Positions 5,667-6,559 of a DNA stretch of 6,559 nt are shown in pieces. Under the pieces are notes generated by a model that was not told where the DNA came from, ran no database searches, and saw nothing but the letters and a program-made list of their open reading frames with translations. Source of the stretch: JBAXQQ01 sp037131695 (lineage in GTDB: Bacteria > Armatimonadota > Hebobacteria > CAIYQO01); contig CAZWZF010000109.1 of the NCBI GenBank assembly GCA_964638715.1, forward strand, positions 1-6,559. The letters are read 5' to 3'. How positions within the stretch are numbered: the first letter of the stretch is position 1; every line of letters begins with the position of its first letter. The position numbers and the translations under genes are program-made.

Positions 5667-6559
5667 ATGTCATCTCGAATTACATATCGGGGTTTTACCC
5701 TCATTGAGTTGCTGGTCGTAATTGCTATCATTGCTATTCTCGCCTCAATTCTGTTCCCGGTTTTTGCACGTGCGCGTGAAAAAGCCCGGCAAACAACCTG
5801 CGTCAGCAACCAGAAACAAATAGCGGCATCAGTACAAATGTGGGCACAGGACCATGACGAAACCTTGCCCGGCACTACCATCTGGACAGATATTGCTCTT
5901 GATCGCGCCGTTCTGGTATGTCCTACTGAAGGCAGGAAAATGCCTAACGGGTATGGCTACTATTCCAAAAATGCGGGTGCCGCAATAGGTACTATTGACG
6001 ACCCGGCCGGAAGATACCTGACAGCTGACACTAATAACGGCACTACAAACATGCTGGATGTCGACAACGATGTGGACAAACGCCATTCCGGTCAGGCGGT
6101 ATTCTCCTTTGTTGATGGCCATGTGAACGTAGATAAAGTTATGCGCTCAATTACCGAGGCAAATGTAGATTTGATGACAGATGATGTAATGCCTCCGACT
6201 GGTGCGTTTCCCACTGCATACCCGACCATGTCGCCGGTATGGACGCGCAGTCCGGCTATTGATCAAGTGTCTCCACTGCCTTATTGGAAATATGCTCCTG
6301 GTACCTGGGGAGCTTCTGCTCCCGGCGCATACACTGCCGGCTGGGATCCGGATGACGGCAAACCCACTGCACCATGTATTGATGTAGAACAATATGGCGG
6401 CGGTACCACGGTGTGGTTGCAAGAGGCATTGCCAAACTATGTTAACCTGCGCGGGTGGACCTTCAGCGGGTATGTTAAATTAAACCCGGGCGGCAACCGC
6501 AACTTATACCTTATAGTCCGTAATAGTGGTGGTGAAGATATCGCAGTCATTAAACGTGT
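5667..6559 (+). CDS. Type IV prepilin/pseudopilin-like H-X9-DG protein with C-terminal CBM-like domain (3' end outside window)
   Basis: The frame is open from ATG 5667 to the window end (297 complete codons, no stop). The short leader MSSRITYRG is followed by FTLIELLVVIAIIAILA: a class III prepilin signal with predicted cleavage between Gly9 and Phe10 and the conserved Glu at mature position 5. LFPVFARAREKARQTTC (29-45) and a globular N-terminal part follow, with an H-X9-DG motif (His140, Asp150-Gly151). This is the DUF1559-like layout of pseudopilins in Armatimonadota, Planctomycetota and relatives. Members of that family often end soon after this motif. Here at least 146 more residues continue, and from about residue 185 they resemble a CBM_4_9-type jelly roll (YGGGTTVWLQEALP, LRGWTFSGYVKLNPGGNRNL). 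It would be processed by a prepilin peptidase and inserted in the inner membrane or assembled into a pseudopilus. The prepilin call is firm; the CBM-like call is tentative because the domain is incomplete. Confidence 0.93.
   Translation, partial: MSSRITYRGFTLIELLVVIAIIAILASILFPVFARAREKARQTTCVSNQKQIAASVQMWAQDHDETLPGTTIWTDIALDRAVLVCPTEGRKMPNGYGYYSKNAGAAIGTIDDPAGRYLTADTNNGTTNMLDVDNDVDKRHSGQAVFSFVDGHVNVDKVMRSITEANVDLMTDDVMPPTGAFPTAYPTMSPVWTRSPAIDQVSPLPYWKYAPGTWGASAPGAYTAGWDPDDGKPTAPCIDVEQYGGGTTVWLQEALPNYVNLRGWTFSGYVKLNPGGNRNLYLIVRNSGGEDIAVIKR

Noticed and set aside
5630..6422. Several minus-strand frames under the prepilin gene
   Set aside because: They are antisense to a clearly recognised prepilin with its own promoter and ribosome binding site.

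Overview
The window holds two complete genes on the minus strand and the start of a third gene on the plus strand. All three encode exported or cell-surface proteins. The best clue to the organism is the prepilin N-terminus at 5667, with its FTLIELLVVIAIIAILA helix followed by LFPVFARAREKARQTTC and a later H-X9-DG motif. From memory, this combination is typical of Armatimonadota and of some Planctomycetota, Lentisphaerota and related phyla. Copper-amine-oxidase-like N-terminal domains, beta-helix/Ig surface proteins and moderate GC fit an Armatimonadota-like genome, but this is inference and no phylogenetic marker is present.

Layout. 17-1303 (-) encodes a 428-aa Sec-exported protein with a copper-amine-oxidase-like N-terminal domain, a beta-rich middle and a bacterial Ig-like C-terminus. 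It has a good ribosome binding site and a plausible promoter at 1345-1371. 1304-1565 is intergenic and is largely an imperfect inverted repeat. 1566-5087 (-) encodes a 1173-aa secreted mosaic: signal peptide, C39-like papain-fold cysteine peptidase, right-handed beta-helix, cadherin-like domain, then five Ig-like repeats. The last four repeats have a period of exactly 92 codons and run up to the stop codon. 5088-5666 is a divergent intergenic region with two 7-nt tandem arrays, a REP-like hairpin, further inverted repeats, a consensus sigma-70-type promoter and a potentially structured leader. 5667 to the window end (+) is a prepilin-like gene whose C-terminus is entering a carbohydrate-binding-like jelly roll when the window ends.

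How the parts relate. The two minus-strand genes point the same way but are 262 bp apart, and the downstream one has its own promoter candidate, so they are probably separate units. The prepilin is transcribed divergently. The common theme is the cell envelope and extracellular space: an exported peptidase/adhesin-like mosaic, an exported probable structural or binding protein, and a pseudopilin. Nothing in the sequence proves that they act together. No RNA gene, CRISPR array, transposase or phage gene is visible. The most unusual items are the peptidase/beta-helix/Ig mosaic, the prepilin fused to a CBM-like domain with a possible pseudoknot in its leader, and the repeat-rich intergenic DNA.
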